From NCBI RefSeq assembly GCF_010093625.1, contig NW_022985408.1, positions 7,501 through 71,500 on the forward strand: DNA of 64,000 nt, given 5' to 3'. Origin of the DNA: Macroventuria anomochaeta (Eukaryota; Ascomycota; Dothideomycetes; Pleosporales; Didymellaceae). Below are positions 51,493 to 61,931 of this stretch, in pieces. Every line of letters begins with the position of its first letter. The first letter of the stretch is position 1. The notes under the pieces were generated by a model. It had not been told where the DNA came from. It ran no database searches and was given only the letters and a program-made list of their open reading frames with translations. The position numbers were made by a program, and so were the translations under genes.

Positions 51493-52880
51493 ATGGATTC
51501 GCCGGCCTCAGATTTGTCCGACTATGCGTCAGCAGGGGCCCTGCCGAGTCTTTCTACATGTTACTGACTGTCCTCAGCTCTGACGACTTCCCCGACGAGG
51601 TCAAGGGCCGCCGCCTCAGCATGGAGCCCACGCCGGGCACACACGAGCGGCCCAGCAAGCGTCTGCGCCTGAACAACCGCGCGCCGTCGTCGCCGCCCGC
51701 TGCGCACGCGAACCCCCCGCCGCCGCTAGAAGACCTGGGCGACCTCAGCGAAGACACAGATGGCAGCGTGCCTGCGTCGCCGAACCACCACCCGGGCATG
51801 TCGCAGGATGACGACTTCGGCCAGGACCAGGTCACGGCGTGCAAGTGGGAGGGCTGCGAGGCCGGCGACCTGGAGAACATGGACAACCTGGTCGAGCACC
51901 TGCACGACGACCACATCGGCACGCGCCAGAAGAAGTACAGCTGCGAGTGGAGCGACTGCACCCGCAAGGGCATCCCACATGCGAGCGGCTATGCGCTGCG
52001 AGCCCACATGCGCAGCCACACGAGGGAGAAGCCCTTCTACTGCACTCTGCCCGGTATGCTCCCCTCTCTGGCCTTTTTGGCCCTTGCCAGCACAAGCTAA
52101 CAATGCCCAGAATGCGATCGCTCCTTCACCCGCTCGGACGCCCTCGCAAAGCACATGCGCACCGTCCACGAAACCGAAGCGCTCCGGCCCTCCGACCCCG
52201 TCCCCAAACACCACTCCTCCAATCCCTCCAACAAGTTCCAGCGCATCAGGCTCGTCCTCTCCAACGAAGCCAAGCGGCCCTCGGACTCCAAAGGCAGCAC
52301 GCCCGCCTCGCCCTCGTCACTGCACCCCCCAGCCGCATCCTCACTCCATCTGGCCCACGCCCCAGACGCAGACCACAGCCACAACAACATCACATACATC
52401 CAGGACCTCGCCTCTCCAGGGGCGCCCACCATGGTCCAGTTCCCGCCAGACATATCCTTCACGCCCGCCGAGCTGTCGCTCCCCGCCAACGCTCTGTTCC
52501 ACTCCTTACGGCGAACGCTCCAGCTCGCGACCGAAGAAGGCGAGGCGCTGCGCCAGGAAGCCGACGCGCTCGAGAAGCAGCGCAAGGCTGAGTGGGACGC
52601 CAAGGAAGTGCTCTTTGAGAACTACATGGAGTTCCAAATTGCGAAGACAAGGCGGGACAGGCTCGAGCAGGGGCTGGGGGACGGGCTGGAGGGGCTGGAT
52701 GCTGCCGAGTGCGATGTTGGGCCGAGCAGGAGGTTGGAGGTCGAGGCCAGGGACGGGAGGTTACCGTGGTGGAGGGAAGAAGGGTGGGCGAAGAGACTTG
52801 CAGAGGCCAGAAATGGCGGACAAGAGCCTGTGGGAAGGCCGGGGCGTGATGTTGTGCGGGCCGAGGAGCCTGTAGTGTGA
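51493..52880 (+). CDS. C2H2 zinc-finger protein, INO80-complex Iec1-like
   Basis: Adjacent zinc fingers are visible: CKWEGCEAGDLENMDNLVEH, CEWSDCTRKGIPHASGYALRAH and a third after intron 2, CDRSFTRSDALAKHMRTVH. The arrangement, with the QKKYSCEWSDC linker, resembles fission yeast Iec1, a zinc-finger subunit of the INO80 chromatin remodeller; this assignment is by resemblance. Introns are 51528-51577 (50 nt; GTCAGC, TACTGAC, CAG) and 52054-52110 (57 nt; GTATGC, GCTAAC, CAG). The spliced protein is 426 residues, with a Pro/Ser-rich N-terminus and a helical, probably coiled-coil stretch ahead of the C-terminus (EEGEALRQEADALEKQRK). The start ATG has good context (CCGCCATGG). Confidence 0.8.
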
Positions 52881-53226
52881 GGGTTCATGGATTCGTGCCG
52901 CTGTTTGAGACAGGAGTCGTAAGCACTGGAACAGGAGTTTAGGCGCTATTCTTGATGCTGGAGACAAAGCGGAATATCGATGCATCAACAGGGAAATGAT
53001 AGTTTAGAGATACCAATTCATTCAACGACCTTCTAGTATTGTACATGCCCGCTTTGATTCAATGCTAATATGCATTGCACTCCTTCCTTAATACCCTCAA
53101 GCCCTCAATCAATCACGCTGGGATATACTGTCAATTGCTCCAGGACCGATGTTTGCGGCCTGCAGATCCACACCATTCGCAGTCCTCAAGTCGTTGTTCA
53201 AGCTTCGAAATGCGTTAGCGAGCCCT

Positions 53227-53960
53227 CTATCTGGCCTTCCTCTTGTCGGCCTCGCTGTTCTTGAAAGGGAACCCACTTGTCCTCTTGTCTGCGCCCGTCT
53301 TCCGGCTGATCTTGCCGTTGCTGCTCGCAAACAGGACGCACCACAACGCGACGACAGCAAGGAATCCTGAGCCGAAGCTGCCCAAGCTGAATGAAGTCAC
53401 ACCTGTCTCAGTCCACAGACCGTAGCAGTAGAAGGCGTAGGTGGCGTGGAAAAGGGCGGTGATTGTAAGGGTGGGGAGAGCGTAGGGGGCTTTGGGATCG
53501 GTGTTCTCTGTGGAGACGCCTGTGTGTGTTAGCCAAGATCGAGGGCGGTATTACTGGGAAGAACGAACCTTCTGCCAGACTACTTGAAAGCGGCACGGAG
53601 CCCGTAAGAAGGACGGTAAGAATGCCCAGTGTGAGGAGGGTGAAGCCGAGTGTGCGGGAGAAGTAGACTTCAAGAGCTGCAGGCCGGTTAATCTTGACGA
53701 TGCGTGAAGAATTGCTCGCGGTTGTCCGTACTTGTAGCTTCGCGGACTTCTGGGGAGAGCAGCGCAACAATCATCGTAGGACTGGTGATGAGAGGCGCAG
53801 CCTGTGTTGCTGTGATGCTGTTAGTTCGTTACGAGAGGATTTTGGGTTTCTGAAGCTTACCCAACCAGGCGGCAGTGCCGTAGCTGTAGAAGTAGTAAAC
53901 CTGTGCAAACTCATCAGCTCAATCCCCACGTAATGATTTTGTGAGAACACATACATCCAT
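53227..53960 (-). CDS. integral membrane protein of unknown function, about four helices
   Basis: I do not recognise a named family. Five exons are supported by good splice signals. The first is only six coding bases (ATG GAT) before GTATGT; introns are 53901-53954, 53810-53860, 53677-53731 and 53520-53568. Splicing gives MDVYYFYSYGTAAWLATQAA, PLITSPTMIVALLSPEVREA, TTLEVYFSRTLGFTLLTLGI, LTVLLTGSVP, PTLTITALFHATYAFYCYGL and SGFLAVVALWCVLFASSNGK, with a basic lysine-rich tail. The total is 174 residues with about four hydrophobic helices. Continuous phase across four introns and the hydrophobic pattern support a real gene. It converges with the zinc-finger gene. Confidence 0.75.
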
Positions 53961-54446
53961 GCTGGTAGCTTTGTTGAGTTCGATGAAGTGTCTTTGATAA
54001 TTGAGGGGTTCAAAAGATATGCAGAGCAGTTTAGTGCTGTTGAGAGGTGGTGCTGTTGAAAGAGAAAGGTTGTCGTAGCTTTGAAGTGTGGAATGTGCCT
54101 GGCGGGTTCGGAGCAAGGACCTACGTACGTCATGGTGATCTGCCGTTCGATCCGGCATCACACTAACCGAAACGGGAGCAGCGCGTTCGGCTCGCAAAGT
54201 GCGGCAGGCGTGGTTGTGACCTTGGAAATGCAAATAAGATGTGAGGTAGATGTGACGATAATTACAAAAGGATGGGTTTCAAAGGTTGATTCGTCTCACA
54301 TGCTCGAGTGTGCTTAGCGGGCATGCTTCAAACCCGATCTCGAACGCTGCAGTGGACCCAAACCCTGGATCCGCTGTGAAAATCATGGGGAAATGGCTGT
54401 GCTCTAGAGGAATTCGATGGGCTCCAAAATGGGCCCCTAACAACTA

Positions 54447-55776
54447 CTACCGATCTTTCTTGACACTTCCAGCCCCATCAAGGTCCCTCAGGACGGCCTT
54501 CACAGGCCAGACGAACCCTTCTTCAACACGGTCCGTCTGGCCTTCTACAATGGTAACGAGGTACTCTGTCAGAGCCATGCCAATATAAGCGCCAATGCCT
54601 GTGAATATATGCCACCAGCCATGCAGCTCGAAAAGGAAGCCCCAAGGAAGTCCAACGTAGTGCTTGACTTTGGTGACGTAACTGCAGAGGTGAAAATCGA
54701 TGCTCCAGAGGAAGTAGCCAAAAAGAAAGTTCGCTGGCATTGGTTAGCGACGGCGTGGCTGAATGACAGTTTCCTCACTCACCGATACCAAATGATGCCA
54801 ACTGTCCCATGCGCTTCTTATGTTCTTCGTTTTTGACTCTTTCGCGGATCAGCTTTCGCGTCTTTCTTACTACCATGATGACCATGATTGCGAAGACAAT
54901 CTCGTGCACGTAGATTTCATCGGCCACAACATGGTAGGTCGAGACGGGGATCAACACGCCAAGAATGGCGAGAGTATAGTTCCTTCGTTGAGCGGGCGTG
55001 GACTCAAAGCAGAGCAGCTGGTGGAGCAATGCACCGACAGCGAGGAACATGGAAAGGTCGTCACCTGGTGTCGAGTCAGCAGCATTCTCCATTTGTGATA
55101 CGGCGGCCGATATGGAGATGGAGACGGGCATGGTTACACGTCGAGTCGCCAGGCTTTTCCGGTCGAAGAGGAGCTTCACACTCTCGACGTGTCGAGGGTG
55201 ATCATTGAAAGCACATCATCCTGATACCGCCAGTCCGTTGCGTCGCTTTTGAGAGCAGGTACGAAGCTGAGCCCAAGTAAAATGCAGATCAACTTACCCA
55301 TCTGGCTGTGATACTTGAGCGTGGCATGAAACCACATCGAAAGCAGTCCAACACCGATAAGACCCCAGTACGGAAAAGCTAGAGTAGACCAGAGCCCTCC
55401 ATCTTTGCGCGGTTGTACCCTGCGGAGACCGTGGACACCGTAGATGACTGCGGAAGGTAAGCTGCGATGCTCATGTAGCAGTGGGAGGACTTGGGCGGTA
55501 CCATAAATGGAATTCGTGATTGTGTTGACGAATTCACCGATGTAAGGCGTGATGGTGTAGTCCTGTGCAAAATAAGCTCAATGCACGAGATCTGTTGTAT
55601 TTGGAGACGGACTTCTTCACAAAAGCTACAAGAGATTGGTGAGTCAGCTTATGTACAGCGATATGTCTCGGCGCAGGACAGGTACCGTGCTGATCGCAAA
55701 CTTACTTGTGATTCGAATTGGGTGCACCCCAGGCGCCTGTGCCGGGCGACAACGGATAAGGCCAACGGAATTGCAT
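54447..55776 (-). CDS. alkaline ceramidase
   Basis: This endoplasmic-reticulum enzyme hydrolyses ceramide (alkaline ceramidase/phytoceramidase family). Six exons reconstruct the family pattern: WGAPNSNHNFCEEDYTITPY, GEFVNTITNSIYVIYGVHGL, GLLSMWFHATLKYHSQMGDD, LSMFLAVGALLHQLL, NFLFGYFLWSIDFHLC and FELHGWWHIFTGIGAY. The CEEDY acid cluster, the S-x-x-FH-x-x-LK-x-x-x-Q-x-x-DD signature and the HxWWH histidines are the metal-site residues. Introns are 55626-55705, 55563-55612, 55448-55501, 55065-55297 (233 nt) and 54734-54782. Exon 2 is only 13 nt (55613-55625). The spliced length is 287 residues, normal for the family. The start is the ATG at 55776, MQFRWPYP. Confidence 0.88.
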
Positions 55777-56253
55777 GCTGTCAACGCTTAACAAGTTGCA
55801 GAATATTGCTGCAGAGAGGTGTTGGTGATAGCCTCCAGGAACTTTCGGTCGGCGTTTTGTGAAGCTCAACACGCTTTGACCAGCCCTCCACGTGGCGCGC
55901 TAGACTAAGGAACATTGCTATTTACATGTGATGGTATCTGCAGTCCCCACGTACTCTGATGTAGTCTACTAAGCTCGACAGTATGCTTAACCCTGATGCT
56001 ATTGTAGGTTTTTTTTTGAAGTTCAAGCAGAGCTTGACTTCTGGTCTTTACTGAAGTGAACAACTATACAGTAGAGGTAGACAGTCGTTCATGGAGCGTA
56101 CCGACCAAGCTTGGGGATGTACAGCCTTCAGTTTCCTTGTGCTGTGACTGTCTTCTAGAGACTCGGAGCACACAGTCTTTGGGCACGCAAAAACATGATC
56201 CAGCTGGATAGCATCTCCATCGTTAGTCAGAGATTCTAAAGGAACATGAGAGC

Positions 56254-56259
56254 AAAAAA
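56254..56259 (-). terminator. RNA polymerase III T-run terminator of tRNA-Pro
   Basis: Six T residues directly follow the discriminator base of the tRNA-Pro gene on the minus strand, the expected Pol III stop signal. Confidence 0.8.
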
Positions 56260-56295
56260 GGGTCTTGCCGCGACTCGAACGCGGGGCCTCTCGCA

Positions 56296-56309
56296 CGTTT
56301 ACTTAGGTA
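56296..56309 (-). other. canonical tRNA anticodon-loop intron (tRNA-Pro)
   Basis: This 14-nt intron lies between positions 37 and 38 and contains CCT complementary to the anticodon AGG, as expected for an endonuclease-spliced tRNA intron. Confidence 0.85.
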
Positions 56310-56334
56310 CCCTAAGCGAGAATCATACCACTAG

Positions 56335-56382
56335 CTGGTTGATTGTTAGGAGGAGTTGTGACTGTTGAGTTAAATAACTTAC
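56335..56382 (-). other. spliceosomal-type intron in the D-arm of tRNA-Pro
   Basis: This 48-nt insert starts GTAAGTTA, contains CTCCTAACAAT about 13 nt before its end and finishes AACCAG. It shares GTAAGTT, TCCTAACAA and CAG with the insert in tRNA-Leu(AAG), while the rest differs. Exact removal joins TGGT to CTAGTGG, the normal proline D-arm. The insert is in the sense orientation of the tRNA. Confidence 0.8.
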
Positions 56383-56393
56383 ACCACAAGACC

Positions 56394-57902
56394 AGATTCT
56401 GGATGGGAGTTTGATGAATTTTGTAAAATATATTATCACGATTATCAAACCCCGCGCAATGCCTTAGAATACTTGGGTGAGAGTGGTCCATTGACAAAAC
56501 CTTCGATAGTGGGGTCTCCAGTGACCGAGGCGATGTTTGGCCGAACATGTAAGGTGACACATGTACAAAGGCGGTCAACCACAAGCTGGAGAGTGTCATT
56601 TCCTTGTTCGAAGTTGGTTTGTGTACCATGACGTGGAGACTTGTTCACGGCACCATCCGGATCGTTCACCAATTCACAGCCAAGAATCAACATTTCGAGG
56701 TGCCCACAGCACACGAACAGGGCAAGATCTGTCATGGCTCTGTTCTGATTTGCTTCCGGCTTGCTTCCGGCCTGCTGTGTCCAAGGATCGAATGATGACA
56801 GTAGTCATGGAGCGCAGCTCATCGAAAGGTCGCAGACTACGAGCCCTGCTAAACAAACAACGATGGTTGTGAAGCAATTCAAGGAGCCTCAGTCTCCGAT
56901 CTCGCGTCATCACCTGAATGTAAGCTTCCTGCACTGCGGCACGGCCAGCATGCCTTGCTTTGAGCCCCCGATGGCAATCCTTCTGATGTCTGCCAAGTAT
57001 GAAGAAATCAGGCTCGAAGCCATTCGCCTTCATCAGGCTTGACGACGTCTGGTGTGTACCCGTGTCTCTCCGTAAAACTTCGTGTTGCTTTTGTTACAGT
57101 CGGCGTTTGCGCCGATGCCAAGCTGTGAATCCAAATCTCAGTGCATTTCACACCAAGGGTTCAATCCTTGACAGCCTGGCACTCCTGGCTATGTCATGAC
57201 ATAATTGTGGGTCATTAAGATGTTAGTCCGTGCGCACGATGCGGCTCTTTCGACTTTACTCCCAGTCCACTTTGCGCGTTTTGGAATGCGTTTCTTCATC
57301 TTCACAGCAGAACAGCGATTGGAGACACAAACATCGGCGCAAAGAGCGAGCGGAAGCCCGAATCCTTCTAGAAGACGATGCAGCGTTGCAGATCCAGTGT
57401 AACATCGTAAGGAGGAGTGCATGCCGCCGCATCGTGATTTGTGCAGCGAGCCAAGAGCCGTTTCATAGCTTCGGCAAGTGCGCCACTGACGCTGCAGGTG
57501 CGGGTGAGGAGGCTCCACAAAACTTTAACGAAGGAGTCGGGCTTGGCTCCATCATCTCCAACCACCCCAGATAACAATCCCCAGACGTTTTTGCGCCAAT
57601 ATATGATAGCGCCAAGCTCAATCCGCCCACCTCTACCCCGAAAACTGACAAACACCGCGTGTAAAACAGATGACTTTCGGCATGCTGTCTTTAACTGATC
57701 GGCGGAGCAGATGCACTCTAGGGACTCGCACAACGCGGCGCGCCCACTGGGGCCCCATCTCCAGGCGGGGAAAAAGCGATGTGTACTGAATGCATTTGGT
57801 ATCGTCCCAAGTCTTTATATTAGATGCGTCCTGCGACGTGACAGGTCGACCGAATTCCTTTCGACACCAGATTGAAGCTCTCCAGAGCCTCCGTTGTCCA
57901 CC
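56394..57902. other. intergenic, no gene recognised
   Basis: This is 1.5 kb between tRNA-Pro and the hexose-transporter gene. Several overlapping frames of 60-120 codons occur on both strands, none with motifs or splice-linked partners. A GC-rich patch (57730-57770) probably belongs to the transporter promoter. Confidence 0.45.
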
Positions 57903-59660
57903 ATGTTCGAGAAGCTCCCCAAGATCTATAATGTCTACTTCCTGGCGTGCGTCGCCACGATGGGTGGTATGCTCTTCGGTTTCGATATTTCCTCGATGAG
58001 TGCTATCATCGGAACCGATCAGTATCTGTATGCTTCATCCAGGCATTGTTCTATAAGATGTCTCCACTGACATTTTGCAGCGAATACTTCGATAACCCAG
58101 CTGGTATTGCCCAAGGTGTCATCGGTGCCGCACTTGCTCTTGGTTCTGTCATTGGTTCTCTATTTGCTGGTCCCCTCTCGGACTACCTTGGTCGCCGCGA
58201 TGCCCTTCTCTTCTCGTGTATCTTCTGGCTCATCGGAACAGCCATCCAGACAGCCACCACCGGCCGCAACATGCTAATCGGTGGTCGCGTCCTTAATGGC
58301 ATCACTGTCGGTATCACATCATCACAAGTACCTGTGTACCTTGCAGAAGTCGCGAAGCACTCTCAGCGTGGAACCATCATCATCATCCAGCAATTGGCCA
58401 TTGAATGGGGTATTTTGATCATGTACTTCATCGGGTACGGCTGCTCTTTCGTCGCTGGAGAGGATTCATTCCGGACAGCTTGGTCTATCCAGTTTGTTCC
58501 TTGCGTGTTCTTCATGATCGGTCTTCCCTTCCTCCCTGAATCTCCTCGCTGGCTCGCCATGAAGGACCGCACCGAACAAGCCATTCGTACTCTTGCAAAC
58601 ATTCAAGCCGGAGGAGACCTCAACGATCCTTATGTCATCGCCCAATACGAGGAAATTGTCACTGTTCTCGCCGCTGAGCGCGCCGCTCTCAAGGGATGGA
58701 GGAAGTTTGTGTACAACGGCATGTGGCGCCGCACTCTTGCTGGTTTTTCTGTCCAGGCCTGGCAGCAGCTTTCTGGCGCCAACGTTATGACATGTGTGTT
58801 CTCAAAAACCCACAGCGAGGTGCTACTATTGCAAACAGTGAAAGCTGACATAACACAGACTATGTCGTTTACATCTTCTACATGGCCGATCTTTCGGGCA
58901 ACGTCAATCTGGTCGCTGGTGGAGTGCAGTACGCTCTGTTCATCATCTTCTCCTCGATCATGTTCTTCTTCGTTGACAAGATAGGCCGAAGAACGCTGTT
59001 GATCTACGGTGCCTTGGCTATGGCTTTCTGCCACTTTGTCGTTGGTGGTGTATTGGGAGTGCACGGTGTGGACGTCCCTGAGGGTGTCAATGGCGATGCC
59101 AACATTCTGATCCGGGTTACTGGTTCGCCCGCCTACACGGTCATCGCCTTCTCCTATCTTCTCATCATCGTCTATGCTCTCACCCTCGCTCCCATTTGCT
59201 GGATTTACGCTGCCGAAGTTTGGTCCCTCGAGACTCGTGCCACTGGTATGGGCATCGCGGCCATTGGTAATTGGCTGGTACGTCACAAATGCACCTCCTT
59301 TGCGCGTATCAACACACTGACGCGGAACAGTTCAACTTCGCCATCGGTCTTTTCATCCCTCCTGCCTTCCGCAACATCAAATACGGCCTTTTCCTGCTTT
59401 TCGGAGCCTTCTGCGTCCTGGGGGCAACCCAGTTCTGGTTCACTTATCCTGAGACTTGCGGCAAGACTATCGAGGAAATCGAAGTTCTCTTCAGCAATGA
59501 GGGTCCTCAAGCCTGGAAGACCAGGAAGGGATCGGAGCGTCTCCAGCACGAAATCGAGGATGTTGCCACGGCTCAGGCTAAGGGCGAGGCTCGTGCCAGC
59601 ATTGACGCAGTCATCTCCAAGGAGAGCGCTCACCACACTGAGAAGGCTGATGTTGTTTGA
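57903..59660 (+). CDS. MFS sugar (hexose) transporter
   Basis: This is a plasma-membrane sugar:proton symporter or facilitator of the major facilitator superfamily. Twelve-helix landmarks are GGMLFGFDISSMSAIIG, GPLSDYLGRRDALL, GRVLNGITVGITSSQVPVYLAE, LPFLPESPRWLAMKDR, FVDKIGRRTLLIYG, APICWIYAAEVWSLETRATG and the C-terminal YPETCGKTIEEIE. Introns are 58028-58080, 58794-58858 and 59278-59330, each GT-AG and phase-preserving. The spliced protein is 528 residues. The start MFEKLPKIYNVYF has good context (CCACCATG). The substrate is not deducible; the family includes glucose, fructose and xylose carriers. Confidence 0.93.
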
Positions 59661-59922
59661 AGTGCGTGTGATTCATGCGTAGGAAGACAGCTCACTAATG
59701 TTCAGTTCATCGAACAAGAGTCAACGAAGATACCCTTTCATTTCCATCTGCATCAACAATTGGCCTGTTACTTCCCTATTTAAGAGTTCGTGTTTCAAGA
59801 CCAACTATGTCACAGTTTCTCTAAACAGCTTGTCCTGCTAGTTCCTATCCCTTCAGACACCGCCTTCGCATACAACTCTCAATCCCCCATCAAAACGCAT
59901 ACCCACGCCTGATCTTCCAGCA

Positions 59923-60594
59923 CTACTTCCTCTCCCATTGCTTGGACAGAGTCCTCTGTTTCCCCTCGCGCCTCTTCTCATATTTCATCAGTTTCTTCCA
60001 TTCCGCTCTCTTGGCTCTCTTGTCCTCATGCACTAGCATCCGCTCTTCCCGCTCCGCCCTTTTCTCCGCCTTTTGCATCTCACGTTCATACTTTCTTCCG
60101 TCTCTGGGTTCGTAGTGACTCCATTTCCCGTCAGAAGACTTTTTCTCAGATGACTTTGTGTCGGAAGACTCTCCGTCAGAAAGCTCCGCGTCAGAAGTAT
60201 TGGACGGCTCCAGAGTGCTGGTATAGGTACGGCTTGAACGAGCGTTGCGTGCGCCATGAGTGGCCGTATCTTGTTTTCAGCGGGAGCGTGTAGCAATGCC
60301 GGAAGATATGAGCGATGTGTCGTATGCGGCCCGTTTTGCGGCATCGCGTACGGGACCCTACGCGATGTTGATGCGTTGCATTTTGCTTGTGGTGTTGGTG
60401 CTGGGGTTCTTGTCTGGATGGTGTTGGAGGATGAGACTGTGATAGCATATCTTGATCTTGGAAGCTGTTTCTGTGGGGAGGATGCCAAGAACAGCGTTGT
60501 GGTCGCGAGCTGGGGGTTTGAAAGGCATTACATTAATTGTTGTATGGGGTATGTGAGCCTTTGGAGTTGACTTGGAGAAAGCAGATTTGTGCAA
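59923..60594 (-). pseudogene. J-domain (DnaJ-like) gene with two in-frame stops
   Basis: One frame runs over 670 nt on the minus strand. It opens with a J domain: DHNAVLGILPTETASKIKI, CYHSLILQHHPDKNP with the HPD motif, and MQRINIA. A TAG then stands at 60360-60358 where a tyrosine is expected, followed in the same frame by PVRDAAKRAAYDTSL, the end of the J domain. A TGA follows at 60279-60277, then the frame stays open through a Ser/Asp-rich segment and a basic helix (YEREMQKAEKRAEREERM) to a stop at 59925-59923. Either the gene has been lost by two nonsense mutations, or short introns or readthrough rescue it. I favour a pseudogene because the J-domain coding continues straight through the first stop. 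The start may be the ATG at 60594 or 60528. Confidence 0.6.
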
Positions 60595-61428
60595 AGTGTG
60601 GATTTTGAGAAGTGGAGGGGAACTCTTGACGTTCTTCTCTGTCGAGGGGTGAAGTCAGTCGTATAAAATGCATCGCTGATGAGTGGGAATATACGTAGTC
60701 ACCCTTTGCTGCACACCAAGCGAACCAAGATATTCTAGCGGCCACATGCAATACATTCTCGCGAAATACAACTACGATCTACCGAACATTTTGTGTTCCT
60801 ATGGAATGGTCTTGTCGCTTTGGATTGCAGTGAACAGCTCCTGAAATAACCAGAGACACAGCGAGTTTCTACAAAGTACGGGAGATAACCAGCTGGATGC
60901 TGCTTTCGTTTTGTCGCCTTACACGCATAGAAAGAACTACGCTTGGTCCTTCATACACAAGACGACACCCAATAGACTCTGAAGACTTCCAGGCTCGGCT
61001 GTGCAATCTTACTCATCAGCACCCTCGTCTTCAACCAACACAAGCCACTCACAGCCCTCCGGAAGCCTGCCAAAATGCCACTCGGCCCCTCTCCTTCACG
61101 GCTTCCAGAACAGCCATCGGCTCAGCATGATCAGTCCAAAACCCGGTCTCCGCACAACACATACTTCCATCCCCTTTTACGTCCCCCAAAAGGACTCCGT
61201 TCAGTTTGGCACCTCTGACGTACTCAACCGGAGATACGCTCATGACATCTCTGGCCTGCTCCCGTGCGATATTTAGATTCACGTCTTCAAATCCCTTCCC
61301 AAAAGCACGAAACGCAGCGAGAATGACGCGGGATGAGAAAACAGAATCCCAAACGCTGCGTCATTCTCACGCTTCAAATATCTTAGCATCTACACAGCTC
61401 AATTAGTCAATCAATCAGAAGAAATCAA
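60595..61428. other. intergenic, no gene recognised
   Basis: This is the upstream region of the J-domain locus and the downstream region of the GNAT remnant. Frames here lack motifs; a 91-codon plus-strand frame (61001-61276) is not convincing. Confidence 0.4.
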
Positions 61429-61931
61429 TTAAGAGCTTGAAACCGCTACCACTGTAGCTATCCCCTGCCGCCGGGATTCAGGACGGACACACAACTGCGT
61501 AATCCAGCAAATTTGCCGTCCGTTGCAGGTCTAGCGCGTTGCGAATGCGTGGCCGGCGAGTTTGTCACCGTGTAGGCAGCGGACCATGACGCTGTGCGTG
61601 CCGGGAGCAAGGGATTGCTGACAGAGGCGAGCTGCAGACATCTCGACCCGGATGTCCTGGGAATAATATCAGTACCTCGACACACGCGACGAGCGAGATG
61701 CTACATAGATCTGGAGAAGGAACAAGAAATCTTACCGGGCTTGCAGAACTTCGCCGTCTTGCCTGCAGCTTGTCGACCCCAAACTCCATACGCTGAAGGA
61801 AAAAGCTCAGCAGCTTCGGCCAGCATCTCGTCCGAGACTTCGGCTGCGTGGAATTTTTCGAACGTGATGGAGGATGAGGAAGGAAAGCATGCCGCAAGAA
61901 TTGTGCTCTGGAACTTGGGTTGGGGAACCAT
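61429..61931 (-). pseudogene. GNAT-type N-acetyltransferase remnant
   Basis: The first segment, from an ATG at 61931, contains EMLAEAAELFPSAYGVWG and CKPG, a pattern seen at the start of a family of fungal acetyltransferase-like proteins. A donor GTAAGA and a branch/acceptor (ACTGAT, CCCAG at 61657) follow. The next segment in a consistent frame reads VEMSAARLCQQSLAPGTHSV, GDKLAGHAFATR, then a TAG, then RQICWITQLCVRPESRRQGI. The last part holds the GNAT acetyl-CoA-binding Q/RxxGxG/A-like motif. The splice phase does not match by one base, and a nonsense codon lies inside. The frame ends at 61429 after about 40 further residues, so the locus is damaged and truncated. Confidence 0.5.

Larger units (their letters stand above)
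56260..56393 (-). tRNA. tRNA-Pro(AGG) with two inserts
   Basis: Removing two inserts leaves a clean 72-nt proline tRNA. The acceptor GGTCTTG pairs with CAAGACC, followed by discriminator C. The D-arm reads TGGTCTAGTGGTATGAT, the anticodon stem is CTCGC/GCGAG with loop TTAGGGT (anticodon AGG), and the T-arm is CCGCG-TTCGAGT-CGCGG. Insert 1 (56335-56382, 48 nt) splits the D-arm after TGGT and so interrupts internal promoter box A. Insert 2 (56296-56309, 14 nt) lies after base 37 and contains CCTAAG able to pair with the anticodon. A T6 terminator follows at once. Intact stems and terminator suggest a working gene if both inserts are spliced out; this cannot be shown from sequence. Confidence 0.9.

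Noticed and set aside
54087..54162. Possible tRNA on the plus strand: T-arm TGCCG-TTCGATC-CGGCA and pairing AGTGTGG/TCACACT
   Set aside because: There is no box A-like D-arm and no plausible anticodon arm between the stems, and no T-run follows; I take the two stems as coincidence.
55200..55260. Extra coding exon DDVLSMITLDTSRV inside the long ceramidase intron
   Set aside because: It ends at once in a stop and would duplicate the DDLSM motif found in the next exon; the spliced product without it matches the family.
57155..57175. Box B-like GGGTTCAATCC on the plus strand
   Set aside because: The T-stem does not pair properly around the loop and no acceptor or D-arm is found upstream.
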